DNA of 64,000 nt, taken from Adineta vaga. Its lineage: Eukaryota > Rotifera. Below the pieces are notes generated by a model, which searched no databases, had not been told where the DNA came from, and saw only the letters and a list, made by a program, of their open reading frames with translations. This document shows, one piece after another, positions 21,881-32,596 of this stretch (within the stretch, counting starts at the first letter, position 1; the number at the start of each line of letters is the position of its first letter). Both the position numbers and the translations under genes were made by a program. The DNA lies in NCBI GenBank assembly GCA_021613535.1, contig CP075494.1, positions 16,244,001 to 16,308,000 on the forward strand, in the 5' to 3' direction.

Positions 21881-23596
21881 TCATTTCAATGTTCTCACAT
21901 AAGTGTTCCGATTGATCCAAATTGAGAAACGATGGATATAGTTCTTCCCATGAGAATTATATGTAATATCTAAACCTAATTTTTGTACTTCTATTTCAAT
22001 TTCAGATATAAGATAATCTTCTTGATCTCTAATAATATCGATATAAATCAATTTGGGTAAATTTTTGATCAAAAATAGAACATTTGATTTGTTTGTACCA
22101 CACCAAAGTTCTTCGAGATTACTGAATATTTCACAGAATCGTTCTATATCTTCTGAATTATTATAAAAACTAAAATATGTTTTTAATTTCTTAATTGATT
22201 TGTTTAAATATTTGCATAGTTCATAATCGTCGAAATGTTTTATTAATATATTTGGTTTAATACAAAGTGAAGATAATTGTTGTATTCCTTTTAATATATC
22301 TTCAAATATAGATGAACTTTCAAAAAAGATATTTTCGATAAGCAAATGTTTGATGTTTGACAAATTAATCATTTTAAAAAGACATTTTGCATTTTCATCC
22401 GTCAATTTATAATATTCTCCATTCCATGATTCAATTGTCTGTTGAATACTTAATGAAATAACATTGGGAAAATAAAACTGACTCTTCTCTGGTAACATTT
22501 CAGAAAAAATCGATAAATCAGTAACATTATCGAATGAATCGACATGTTTGTTATTTTCTCCTGTATATTGAAATGTATGAAATGGATATGGTATTGTATA
22601 AATTGATCTTGATTTTCTAAATATAAAATAATCTGTATACCAATGATGTTCGTTGCACCAAAAATCACTTTGAAATTGTTTGAAAATGTCAATAATTTTA
22701 TCAAATCTTTTTTCTGATAATTTGAATTCAAATTTGAAAATATTCAAATGAGGTAATGATGAATTTATCAATTCTTCCCATAGTTTAACATCAACTATAC
22801 TATCATGAATATCATTTCGTATTGTTAACTTTTCTAATATTGTTGTTTGTCGTAATATCATTTCAAGATAATAAAATTCATTTTCAAAACAACCGATATA
22901 CAATTCTTTAAGATTGATTTTCTTAGTTTTAGTAGAAATATCATTTTTCAAATTCAAATTTTCATATCTTTGAACTAAGAAAACACGATTTGTTTTAAAA
23001 TACATTAATTTTGATAAATCATTTAATAATTCATATAATTGACGCATTGTACATTCAGACAAAGTTAAATGAAAAAGCGATGAATATTGAATTGGAGAAA
23101 TTGAATGTGGAAGAGATTTGTGTAATATTAATGTTTGTAGTTGTGATAATGGTAAGTCTGATGCAATATCGAATGGTAGATAAAGATCTACATTTCGAAA
23201 AAAAGTTAATTGTGACAACAATGGTAATGTTAATTGAATTTGTTTCCAATCATTTTCAGTTAATTCGGTTAAAGTTAAAGAATGAAGATAAGAAAAGTCC
23301 AAAAGTGAGAATTTTGAAAGAAATAAATGAATTGGATAACATGTATTTTCATTTGATAAATGTAACGAACAGATTTGTTCTTTTATTCTTGAACTCATTG
23401 ACATTTTTTGACAAAATTGATCACATAAGAATCGTTGATAAACATTGTTGAAGTTTAATGATAGTGGAATAGATCGTATGAGAACATTGAAACGACTGTT
23501 TAGTTGATCAAATGAATAAAAAATATCGATGGCATTGAGATATTCAAAGCAGTGAATGAAGATTTCATTCGGTAACAGTTCTAATTTTATTTTCAT
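21881..23596 (-). CDS. F-box protein with leucine-rich C-terminal region
   Basis: Probable substrate adaptor of an SCF ubiquitin ligase. Start chosen at ATG 23596 (MKIKLELLPNEIFIHCFEYL), because the F-box then begins at residue 3 as in most members; the frame is open a further 27 codons to an ATG at 23677 whose extension is hydrophobic. The F-box covers about residues 3-45 (LPNEIF, then F-E-Y-L-N-A-I-D-I-F, F-D-Q-L-N-S-R-F). The remaining 520 residues contain irregular leucine-rich units (for example LTLTELTENDWKQ, LKELYIGCFENEF, LFLIKNLPKLIYIDI) that would bind a substrate. No introns are needed. Total 571 aa. The gene is intact and AT-rich like its neighbours. Confidence 0.85.
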   Translation of the reverse strand: MKIKLELLPNEIFIHCFEYLNAIDIFYSFDQLNSRFNVLIRSIPLSLNFNNVYQRFLCDQFCQKMSMSSRIKEQICSLHLSNENTCYPIHLFLSKFSLLDFSYLHSLTLTELTENDWKQIQLTLPLLSQLTFFRNVDLYLPFDIASDLPLSQLQTLILHKSLPHSISPIQYSSLFHLTLSECTMRQLYELLNDLSKLMYFKTNRVFLVQRYENLNLKNDISTKTKKINLKELYIGCFENEFYYLEMILRQTTILEKLTIRNDIHDSIVDVKLWEELINSSLPHLNIFKFEFKLSEKRFDKIIDIFKQFQSDFWCNEHHWYTDYFIFRKSRSIYTIPYPFHTFQYTGENNKHVDSFDNVTDLSIFSEMLPEKSQFYFPNVISLSIQQTIESWNGEYYKLTDENAKCLFKMINLSNIKHLLIENIFFESSSIFEDILKGIQQLSSLCIKPNILIKHFDDYELCKYLNKSIKKLKTYFSFYNNSEDIERFCEIFSNLEELWCGTNKSNVLFLIKNLPKLIYIDIIRDQEDYLISEIEIEVQKLGLDITYNSHGKNYIHRFSIWINRNTYVRTLK

Positions 23597-23782
23597 TAAC
23601 ACAAATAACAACACAAATTTGTAAGTGAAACAAGAATGTGTCTTTACTTTTCTTTTTAAATAATAAAAAAAAACCATTTGAATACGATTTACAAATATAA
23701 ATTTACCTTTTCATAATAAATAATACACAATGTGTTCTGCTATCTTATTCGAAATGACGTATCATGTTGAAGATAAGGATGG

Positions 23783-23877
23783 CTGAAGGTGGGTGTGATT
23801 GCATGGGTGAGAGTGAGAGTGTGACACGTGAATGCGCATGAGGCTATACTCTTTACACACACACCCACCCTCAAGAT
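23783..23877. repeat. fold-back G-rich repeat (copy g)
   Basis: Left arm CTGAAGGTGGGTGTG, right arm CACACACACCCACCCTCAAG, with inner GTGAGAGTGAGAGTGTG. It lies between two divergent genes (F-box minus, NHL plus), about 190 bp from the F-box start and 310 bp from the NHL start. Confidence 0.82.
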
Positions 23878-24185
23878 GGTTCTCTAGCTTTCTTCTATCA
23901 GATGATATCGGTAATTCAAGACTGCCGGGTAACTTTTGTGCCACCCTGCAGTTTGCTTCATTGGCAGTGCAAAATAATTTTAAAAAAAAGAGGTGAACGA
24001 GTTATATTGTTTTGTTAATTTCAAGATATATTTATATGTTCAAGTGTGATGGATAATTGAGTTGAAGTGAAATTTAAAGGACGTCATTATTCGAACAAAA
24101 GAAAGAAGGAAATGAAGAAACTTAAAATTTCATTCGTCTTACATTTTGTCGTTTGAAGAGCTTTATTTCTCGTTCTTTATCAAAA

Positions 24186-25523
24186 ATGAAACAAGCAGTT
24201 TTCTTATTGATTTTAACTACGAATATCGTCAATATTGATGGTGCCAAACGTATTGCTTATGTTTATAATGCATCGTATATCTCTGTCAATCATAGCGTTA
24301 GTATAACATATCAAAATACATGTTCTGAATGTATTTGTCAAGGATTGCTCGCAAATGTTTATCCACCATATGTAGGACTAAACTGTTATAACAATAATAA
24401 AACATGTGTATTATTTACTGAATATACATCAATATCAATGATACGAATTAATCTTGATTCAACATTTATATTTACACAATTGTCACTCTTACAGAATACA
24501 TCGACAGGTAATCAAAATTTATATTATATGCTGAAGAGAATTCTGTAACATATACAACTGTGAATGTCTATTTTTGACCTTTTTCTAGTGTCATTTCCAC
24601 TGAGTGGAGTTACGGTCGCTGGATATGAAAACGGTAGCTCAGGAGCAGCCAATAACGCTTTGAACGAACCATGGGGTTTAGCAGTTGGAGCAAATGATAC
24701 TCTTTATGTTGTTGATTCCTCTAATAACAGAGTGATGAGGTTTCAAGAAGGATCTTTGTCAGGAACGGTAGTCGCTGGAACAACTTCAGGTGGTAAAAAT
24801 GCCGATCAATTGAAAGATCCGACAGAAATTTCTATCGATGCAAATTTGAATCTTTATATTAATGATCAATCAAACCACAGGGTGATGTTATGGTACAATG
24901 GCGCAACGTCTGGTATTGTAGTCGCTGGTAACAGTTCTTCGGGAGCTACATTAAGCACATTAAATACTCCTATTGGATTAGCTGTTGATTCTCAAAAAAA
25001 TATTTACATTAGTGATTCACGTAATCATCGCGTAGTACAATGGACTTCGACGTCAATTGCTGGTACCATTATAGCGGGTATTACAAATATATGGGGTAGA
25101 AATAACACACTGTTGAATACACCAGCTGGACTTTATTTCGATGAAGACAATTCTTATCTCTATATTGCTGATCGAAGGAATTTCCGTATTCAACGATATA
25201 GTCTAGGTAACACATTACACGGAACTACTGTAGCCGGTGGCAATGGAGCTGGATTAAATGATATTTCTTTAGATACATCCTATGGTGTATGCATTTCAAA
25301 GAACACAGGCAATATCTACATTGCAGATACAGCCAACCATCGAATTCAACGATGGAGTCCAGGTGCAACCAGTGGAGTGACTATCGTTGGTGTTACTGGA
25401 ATAAGCGGTAACAATGCGACGTTATTGAATGGACCAAAAAATGTTGCCTTAAGTTTGAACGAAACCTATTTGTTTGTGAGTGATACGAACAACAATAGAG
25501 TACAGCGATATAAACTGGTGTAA
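24186..25523 (+). CDS. secreted six-repeat NHL beta-propeller protein
   Basis: Extracellular beta-propeller, ligand unknown. Exons 24186-24507 and 24589-25523 (intron 81 bp) encode 418 aa. The start ATG 24186 gives a signal peptide (MKQAVFLLILTTNIVNIDG); an upstream TTG-initiated frame is not needed. Exon 1 is a Cys-containing N-terminal domain with several N-glycosylation sites (C-S-E-C-I-C, C-Y-N-N-N-K-T-C). Exon 2 holds six NHL repeats, each with a D-x-x-N-x-R-V/I-x-R/W ending: DSSNNRVMRF, DQSNHRVMLW, DSRNHRVVQW, DRRNFRIQRY, DTANHRIQRW and DTNNNRVQRY. Six repeats are enough to close a propeller. This is the intact counterpart of the fragments at 1600 and 56310. Confidence 0.9.
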
Positions 25524-26533
25524 TTGAAGACTTGACATTAATATCAGAACGACTAAGACAGATCGTGACTTAAATTTAAACTAAACTAAATTTTCATCCA
25601 TATTCTTGTAATATATTGTCCAGTTATTGTTGTAAAACGTATAATTTTTTATCTTTTCTGAAAGGATGTGGGTGGATATTACAAGAAGACCCATACTAAA
25701 TATGCTGGTCAAATGAATTATGTATACTGTAGCCGGAGTCGTTAGTTTCTGACCTGCGCGGCGTGATATGTATCGACGAGAAGTGTGTCACTCTCAAGCA
25801 CATTCCTCTCTATATTTCCTATCATTTTTTAACATATAAAGTTTTTTATGTGGATATTTGCTAATCACCATCGGGTGTCCTCGCTAGTTATTTTTATAGT
25901 GATAGATGCTTCGTAATAATCGGTCATTAATATTCATCGTGTTATAGAAGTATATGAAGTTTCATCGCTTTCATTTGACATAACAATTTCATTTATAACT
26001 ACTTTCTCACACAAATTCCATCACTCTTGCAATCAACCTTGTGATCTTTAATTTTATGAAATAATATACTAGATATAAAAGATAAGTGTTTGAACAAAAT
26101 AAAAAACAGTGAAAATTGATTAAGATCTCTTTTCGTCCAATCAATTAGCGTTAACCGACCTTCTCTGAATTTCTTGATTAAGATAGATGGCAGACACGTG
26201 ATAAACAAGTTTTAAGAGAGAAATAGCAGTTTTTACGGTCGTGAAATATTTTACAGAAAAATATCGAAATATCAAAGGAGGCAATTGCCTATTTTCACCT
26301 ATGCGACGTGTCGTTAATGGATTCTCAACCATTTTTCTTTCGTCATATATTGTTTGCAAACGTTAAAAGTGAGAAAGAGAAAAAAGAATGATATTTTTTG
26401 TAATACAAACAAAGAAGAGAAAAAACCCTGTAAAAATGCTTCAATTTTCATCATTCAGTTATTAATCACTTTTTAAACCGATCAAACTTTACCACGCCCT
26501 TTAATAACCGACAATAAAACAAACACAAAATCA
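25524..26533. other. no gene seen
   Basis: About 1 kb intergenic between two plus-strand genes. A weak GGATGTGGGTGG near 25665 resembles half of a fold-back repeat. Open frames on the minus strand (25999-26359) overlap each other and show no domain. Confidence 0.45.
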
Positions 26534-28561
26534 ATGGAGAGCAATCTGAAAACATCTGAACAAACAGATGAAACCTCAAAGAAACGCCTTGAATATCAAC
26601 GTCTCAATATTCAAAGGACGCAAAATGTTCTTCTTATTTGGTTAGATAGTAGCATTGATGAGGCCAATGAAGATTGCCAGCAGACTATCATCGAACTGCA
26701 ACATGTTATGAATGCTGTTAGTACATACACCAATAGTGATCAATGCATTGAATTCATCAAAACTATCAAAGATCATAAGATGTGCATGATTATTTCAGGA
26801 TATCTTGGTCAACATATTGTACCTCGTGTACATGATCTATCTCAAGTGGACTCAATTTTTATTTTATGTGGCAACAAAAGTCGACATGAACAATGGGCTA
26901 AACAATGGCCCAAAGTCAAAGGAGTTTTCACTGAAACCAAACCTATGTGTAAAGCTCTCAAACAAGCAGCTCAACAATGTGAACAAAATGCTATATCGAT
27001 GAGTTTTGTGCCAATGGCCAAAAAATTGGATCAACTAGATCCATCTTTTATGTATACACAAATCTTAAAAGAGATCTTATCCACCATCAAATTCGACAAC
27101 GTACATGTTCAAGATTATTTAAACTATTGTCGCGAAACTTTTGCTAATAATAAAGTAGAGCTGAATAATATTAAACAACTGGAACAGAAATATCATGAAA
27201 AAACACCAATATGGTGGTACTCCTGCGAGACTTTCTTATATCCCATGCTCAATCGCGGATTACGCATGATGGATGGTAATATAATGACAAGAATGGGCTT
27301 CTTTATTAATGATCTACATCGACAGATCGAACAACTTCACAAAGAACAACATATTACTGAAATCTTTACAGTTTATCGTGGACAAGGTTTATCGCAGGCA
27401 GATTTTGAACAACTAAAGCAAACGAAAGGTGGATTAATGTCATTTAACAATTTCTTATCCACCAGTAAAGCTCGAAACGTTTCCCTTGGTTTTGCTGAAT
27501 GCGCTGCAAGAAATCCGGATTTAGTTGGAATTCTTTTCGTAATGACAATTGATCCGACGCAATCAACAACAGCGTTTGCTTCAATACGTGACATTAGTGC
27601 TATTACGCATGAAGATGAAGTGTTGTTTTCTATGCACAGTGTATTTCGGATTCAGGATGTCAAACAAATAGGTGGAAATAACAAACTGTTTGAAGTCAAT
27701 ATGACTCTTACTGGTGATAAGGACATAGAATTAAGTGCACTTACTGATCGACTACGAGAAGAAAGTTTTCCAAACGAAGAGGGTTGGGCAAGACTAGGTT
27801 TAGTATTAAAGAACATGGGTCAAAATGACAAGGCTGAAGAGATTTACCGAATGTTACTTGATCAAAAAACGGAGGAGAGTGAAACAGAACCAATTTATCA
27901 TCTACTTGCCTGGATCAAAAATAACCAAGCAGAATATCAAGAGGCAATCAAATACTATAAAAAATCACTTACTATTAAAGAGAATACTCTTCCTGCTAAC
28001 GATCTGAAGTTGGCTGTGTCATACAACAACATCGGTTTGGTGTATTTCAACATGCGCGATTATCCAAAAGCACTTTCATCTCATGAAAAAGCCCTTGCAA
28101 TTCGACAGCAATCACTTCCTTCAAATGATCTTGCTTTGGGTATGTCGTACAACAACATCGGTTTAGTATATTCCAACATAGGTCACTATTCTAAAGCACT
28201 TTCATATTATCAAAAAGCTCTTGAAATCAGTGAACAAATACTTCCTCGAAATCATCCTGATTTGGCTGCGTCTTACAACAACATCGGTTCGGTGTATGAA
28301 AATATGCATAACTATTCTAAAGCACTTTCATATTATGAAAAGGCCCTTACAATCAAACAACAATCACTTCCTCCAAGTCATCCTGATTTGGCTGCGTCTT
28401 ACAATAACATCGGTTTATTGTATGAAAACATGAGAAAGTACTCAAAAGCTTGTTCATTTTTTGAACGAGCTCTATTAACTGTACAACAATCACTGCCTTC
28501 AGACCATCCTTGGTCTCAACAAATGGTAGACAATCTTCGACGTATAAAAAGGAGATTATAA
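26534..28561 (+). CDS. mono-ADP-ribosyltransferase fused to kinesin-light-chain-type TPRs
   Basis: Predicted NAD-dependent arginine ADP-ribosyltransferase. Single exon, 675 aa, ATG at 26534. Residues about 30-150 form an alpha/beta domain (VLLIWLDSSIDEAN, C-M-I-I-S-G-Y-L-G, FILCGNKSRHEQW) seen before ART domains in similar proteins. The ART domain follows with the R-S-E triad: Arg in V-Y-R-G-Q-G (about 283), Ser-Thr-Ser in F-L-S-T-S (about 309) and the E-x-E motif in H-E-D-E-V-L-F (about 359-361), which predicts arginine specificity. From about residue 430 come TPR units, four of them the 42-residue kinesin-light-chain type with S-Y-N-N-I-G-x-V/L-Y. No signal peptide is present, so the enzyme should be intracellular, with the TPRs choosing the target. 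All catalytic residues are intact. Confidence 0.92.
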   Translation: MESNLKTSEQTDETSKKRLEYQRLNIQRTQNVLLIWLDSSIDEANEDCQQTIIELQHVMNAVSTYTNSDQCIEFIKTIKDHKMCMIISGYLGQHIVPRVHDLSQVDSIFILCGNKSRHEQWAKQWPKVKGVFTETKPMCKALKQAAQQCEQNAISMSFVPMAKKLDQLDPSFMYTQILKEILSTIKFDNVHVQDYLNYCRETFANNKVELNNIKQLEQKYHEKTPIWWYSCETFLYPMLNRGLRMMDGNIMTRMGFFINDLHRQIEQLHKEQHITEIFTVYRGQGLSQADFEQLKQTKGGLMSFNNFLSTSKARNVSLGFAECAARNPDLVGILFVMTIDPTQSTTAFASIRDISAITHEDEVLFSMHSVFRIQDVKQIGGNNKLFEVNMTLTGDKDIELSALTDRLREESFPNEEGWARLGLVLKNMGQNDKAEEIYRMLLDQKTEESETEPIYHLLAWIKNNQAEYQEAIKYYKKSLTIKENTLPANDLKLAVSYNNIGLVYFNMRDYPKALSSHEKALAIRQQSLPSNDLALGMSYNNIGLVYSNIGHYSKALSYYQKALEISEQILPRNHPDLAASYNNIGSVYENMHNYSKALSYYEKALTIKQQSLPPSHPDLAASYNNIGLLYENMRKYSKACSFFERALLTVQQSLPSDHPWSQQMVDNLRRIKRRL

Positions 28562-28566
28562 GTCGT

Positions 28567-28626
28567 GTTGAGGGTGTGGGTAGCAGATGTTTATAACAGC
28601 CACAGCCACAGCCACACCCACCCTCT
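28567..28626. repeat. fold-back G-rich repeat (copy h)
   Basis: GTTGAGGGTGTGGGTAGC, then an inner (CCACAG)n run, then CCACACCCACCCTC. It begins 6 bp after the stop codon of the ADP-ribosyltransferase gene, so it must be in that gene's 3'UTR. Confidence 0.82.
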
Positions 28627-28749
28627 CTACGCGTTTGTTAATTGCGATTGAGATGCTTTTTTTCTAAATTGAACAACGTGTAAATATAAAACATCGTTCT
28701 ATCACTATAGACATAAAAGGTAAAATTCCAAAACCGACTAGGTGAAGTT

Positions 28750-28819
28750 GTTTGGGTGTGACTGTGGCTGTGTGTTAAGAGTGTAGTCTTACCCATACAC
28801 ACACCCACACCCTCAAGAT
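28750..28819. repeat. fold-back G-rich repeat (copy i)
   Basis: GTTTGGGTGTGACTGTGGC on the left; CACACACCCACACCCTCAAG on the right; loop with TAAGAGTGTAGTCTTA identical to copy e. Its CTGTGGCTGTG is the inverse of the CCACAGCCACAG in copy h, so h and i may have formed from one larger palindrome. Confidence 0.85.
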
Positions 28820-29484
28820 ACAATTTACCATTATTAAGAGAATTACTAATCTATCCATCAATAATTAAGATATTTTCCGTTTGATAATATGGGTGCTGTA
28901 TAAAAGTTTGAAAATCAATTACAAATTTATGATTATAATCACATTTTTTCATCTTATCTCTGATATTTATAGTAACATAGTGGCAATTGTGATTCACTTA
29001 TAGTTTTCATCGAATAAGTGTCTGAATTAGTATTATCATTCCATAATAGAATATGATAGTTTATCAATAGAGTAATTAAATAAATAAAATTGTTTTTCTT
29101 TTTAATAATAGAAACACATTCTATACCATCTTTCTTCTATCGTTTTCTGCTATATTTGTTTTAAAAAATACTTCACCATTTTTTAATGTAAAATAATGCA
29201 AATTCATTTCTCGATCCTCCTGTGTAAAGTAAGAATATCATGGTATTTCTAATCATTGATTTGATATTTTATGAAAGTTCTGAGAAAAATTCAAGTGAAT
29301 TCATAGGCCATTAATTAGTAAATTTTAATGTAAATGTGTCAAGTTTAGGAAATATTGTTTTACTTGGTAAAACATTCCTAAATATAAAAAATATAAATCA
29401 ATTTATCTGAATGTTACAATGCAAAATCTATCTGATATCGTATTTAATGAATGATATGCTACAAATAAAGTGATCATACCTTAT
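28820..29484. other. no gene seen
   Basis: AT-rich spacer. Confidence 0.4.
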
Positions 29485-29617
29485 AAGATGCAATTAGACT
29501 CATCAGTTTTGTCAGATTTAGTTTCAATTGATATATATTCTTCATTATTATCATTCAATGGTATTGAATTATAACGAAGAATTTCTTTCGATTCAAATAT
29601 AAAGTTTAAATGAGGAT
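29485..29617 (-). pseudogene. unrecognised C-terminal coding fragment
   Basis: Minus strand from 29617 gives an open frame of about 44 codons: PHLNFIFESKEILRYNS, then S-I-E-T-K-S-D-K-T-D-E-S-N-C-I-L and a stop near 29485. Its upstream end is cut exactly at fold-back repeat j. Codon use looks coding, but the family is unknown and the fragment is short. Confidence 0.3.
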
Positions 29618-29668
29618 CTTGAGGGTGGGTATTATATATTGATATCGTCCTCATACCCACACCCTCAA
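29618..29668. repeat. fold-back G-rich repeat (copy j)
   Basis: CTTGAGGGTGGGTAT pairs with ATACCCACACCCTCAA over a short AT loop. Confidence 0.85.
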
Positions 29669-30087
29669 ATTATCACTTGAATCATTGATTTATAAAACAA
29701 AAACTTATTTTTCGAAGAAAGAAAGCATTATATTAGTCAATCATAGATGGGAATAAAAGAAAATTTGTGTTTTTTTATTAACATAAATATTCGCTTTGAC
29801 CATGACGATCCTGTAAAAAAGAAATAAAGAAAAGCGCAATACCATCAACATCAACACTTTTCCCATCAAAATTCATCCCAATCGCCGTTTTTTAAATACC
29901 CTTTTCGAATGAATATTCATATCTTTCTGTTTTTTTCTTCTTATCTTTTGTATGTGCCGTTTTACATATTAATCAATAGATTTGTCTTTTCATCTCGGAT
30001 AAAAATAATATATGAAATGTTTCGTGAAAACATATCCATTTTTTTCTAAATACATTTAGATTTCTTCACAAAAATCAAATCTTATCA
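29669..30087. other. no gene seen
   Basis: Upstream flank of the broken gene at 30088; pyrimidine-rich near 29925-29945. Confidence 0.4.
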
Positions 30088-31475
30088 ATGGATAATCATG
30101 ATTTACATTCTATTCTTTTAAATCGTCAAGACCGTTTTACTAATGATGATCGAAAACGTCTTCATTCTTTTCTTGGCAATGATATTTCACGTAGAATTCG
30201 AGATGATCCATCACTTAATGGTACTCTTATTCATATAAATTCACTTTTTAATTAAGATGAAATTAATGAACAAGATTTGATTTATCTTATCAATGCTTTT
30301 CATCAAATTCACTGTTTTGATGCATCGAAATTATTAAAAGGTAAACTTTTCTTTATTTCATTTTCTCTCCTTTTATTCTAAATGCAGAACATTTGAATGA
30401 AAAACGAATCAATGGATTAAATCAATCGATACAAAGTTTATCTTTGATTATGCCACCAATATTAGATCAACTTCTACAAGATGATGAAAAAGATAAACTA
30501 ATTGTGAATTCTGGTGAGTAACAAACTTTATTTTATATTTCATTTTCAGCAGTATTTTAATTAGTTTTTATTCAACAAGAAAATATTTCTCAGAATCATA
30601 ATGCAAATATTAATCCGTATGAAAAACTATCAATGGTTGAAACTAGAAATAGTTTATCTTTAACATCACGGACAGGAAAAAAATCATCATGGAAAACATC
30701 TCACGTCATTTATCTGTTTGGTGATTATAGTATTGGTCATTGCATTTTTTATTCGGATTCGTAATACTACAAAACATACACAATCAGATCAAACTAATAC
30801 GCATAAGTCAATACCAAACCAATTCATAAAGAAAGTGAATATGTCAAAACAAAATCGACCCCCAGAGACAATTATGGGAGGTATGTTAAAAGAAAAATGA
30901 AAAAATCTTAATTTATGATGTTCATTGCATGAATTAATAATTTATTCTATTGGACGTCAATGTAATTGTAAACACTTTGTAAACAAAAGTCTTCTTTTTT
31001 ACAATGAAAATTGCTTAAATATTACGATATGGATAATTTTTTAGTATATCATGTTAGATTTTGTCTTGGGATTGTAGTTAAACAATGTTCTTTTTAGTGA
31101 ATGATTTAAGCGTTGAAATTTTCTCTTTGAAATGAAAACTTTTTTTGGTTTGATTTTAGAACAAAATTTCAATAAGAAATTAGTTATGTTTTCTTTTCTT
31201 TTTCTTTAGAAGTCAGAGTCATCAAACAAAAAAAATTTACTACGTTTTTTGCAAGAAAAAATGAATTCAGACCCAAATTCAATCAACCTTATCAACATTT
31301 TGGGATCATTGGTGATGGATACAATATTTATGATCCTGCACATTGGTATATTGGTACTGTTGAAAGGAAAAAATTATTGGAAAAGTTCGCTATAAGTCCT
31401 GAATTTCTCCACAATGGCGAAACCCAGATGTTTCATCTAAAGAATTCCTCTTGGTTTCGATCATATCCCAAATGA
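30088..31475 (+). pseudogene. single-TM protein of unknown family, broken
   Basis: I do not recognise the family. ATG at 30088 begins MDNHDLHSILLNRQDRFTND and runs through an in-frame TAA near 30253 (S-L-F-N-stop-D-E-I-N-E, same frame on both sides). Exon ends with good GT/AG sites are at about 30341/30388 and 30515/30580. The next part ends in S-L-T-S-R-T-G-K-K-S-S-W-K-T, then a one-base frame change leads into a membrane segment (V-I-I-V-L-V-I-A-F-F-I) and a Thr/Gln/Asn-rich stretch. After a donor at about 30881 and an acceptor at about 31211, the last exon contains Y-Q-H-F-G-I-I-G-D-G-Y-N-I-Y-D-P and W-Y-I-G-T-V-E-R-K-K, ending at TGA 31475. One stop and one frameshift in otherwise well-preserved coding sequence suggest recent loss or an allele difference. 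Confidence 0.6.
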
Positions 31476-31565
31476 AAAACCTGGAAAGTCCTGAGAAACA
31501 AAACTTAGTTTTCAAATTTTAGATACGAAAATAAAGTCATCTATGTAGTATTAAGAATCGAATTT

Positions 31566-31597
31566 TAAGGGTGGGTGTGCGTGTGCGCGGGTGGCTG
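31566..31597. repeat. half of a G-rich repeat (copy k)
   Basis: TAAGGGTGGGTGTGCGTGTG and a GCGGGTGG run; no complementary right arm is found nearby. Confidence 0.55.
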
Positions 31598-32596
31598 GAC
31601 AATGTGTCGTATAATTAATTAATTGTAACCAGATTAACATAAGATAAAGGTATAGAGAGAGAGATAAACATTGCATAAGGGTCATCACGTTTGTAAAACA
31701 GAAACTATAATTTTTTTAAAATGTACAATATATAACGAAACAAACTTTACACTTCTGAATAAAATAGTACCTGGATTGTTTTGTTTACGGAAGATGGATT
31801 CTATAAAGACTTTTTAAGGCTTCATAATTAAGAAAAGATATTCTAGATAATTTATTATGTATACTGTAAAGCAGCAGTACTAACTGAAAACGTGTTTCAT
31901 CGAGGATCAAAATTTGGAGATAATACTCATCTTTATATAGCGATCATTATTGTGAATTAACTTGTATTTCATGAAGGAAAAATCTTTGGATTTTCATTAA
32001 CAAAAATAAACATCTTAAAAAAATTGAATATTCACTAAATGAACCATGACAAAAATTATTCGCTAAGTTGTGGAATGTTTTTGTTTATTAGAAGTTTGTT
32101 TAAATCTGTTTGATTGATGATATTGAAATATTACTTAACGTTTCAATGAAATAAATTTTTTGTCTGCCAGTCAACTGAATAACGTTCTCCTCTTAAAACT
32201 TTCTTAGAAGTTTTTTTACTATTCAAATTCTCTGTTTTGCTTTTCGGTACTTTCGAAACATTTTGTATGAAGTTTTTGAAGTGAATCCGTATTTTCTTGT
32301 TCGCAATACCACTAGAATATTAGATTGCATTTTATGTTACTAACACGATTGTTGGTGATAATGTAGTTACCCTACTAATTGAATTAGATGTGTAGCTTTG
32401 TCAATTAATTATAATATATTGGCAACGAATTATCCTGATGTTCTTATATATTGATTGAAAGACAATGGTGAACTATATTTTTTTCGAAATAATTAGATCA
32501 TTTAATTCTAAATACTGTTAGAATTTGTTAATAGTTTCTAATAATTATTTTTTTAACAATTGTTGATTCAATAATAATAAATATGAAGATAATAAT
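31598..32596. other. no gene seen
   Basis: About 1 kb of AT-rich sequence without a supported frame. Confidence 0.45.

Noticed and set aside
23011-23451. 146-codon plus-strand open frame
   Set aside because: Antisense of the F-box gene, which has a recognisable domain and a longer frame.
28567-28819. Repeated GTGGG units considered as a CRISPR array or minisatellite
   Set aside because: The units are dispersed single palindromes, not regularly spaced direct repeats, and the host is a eukaryote.
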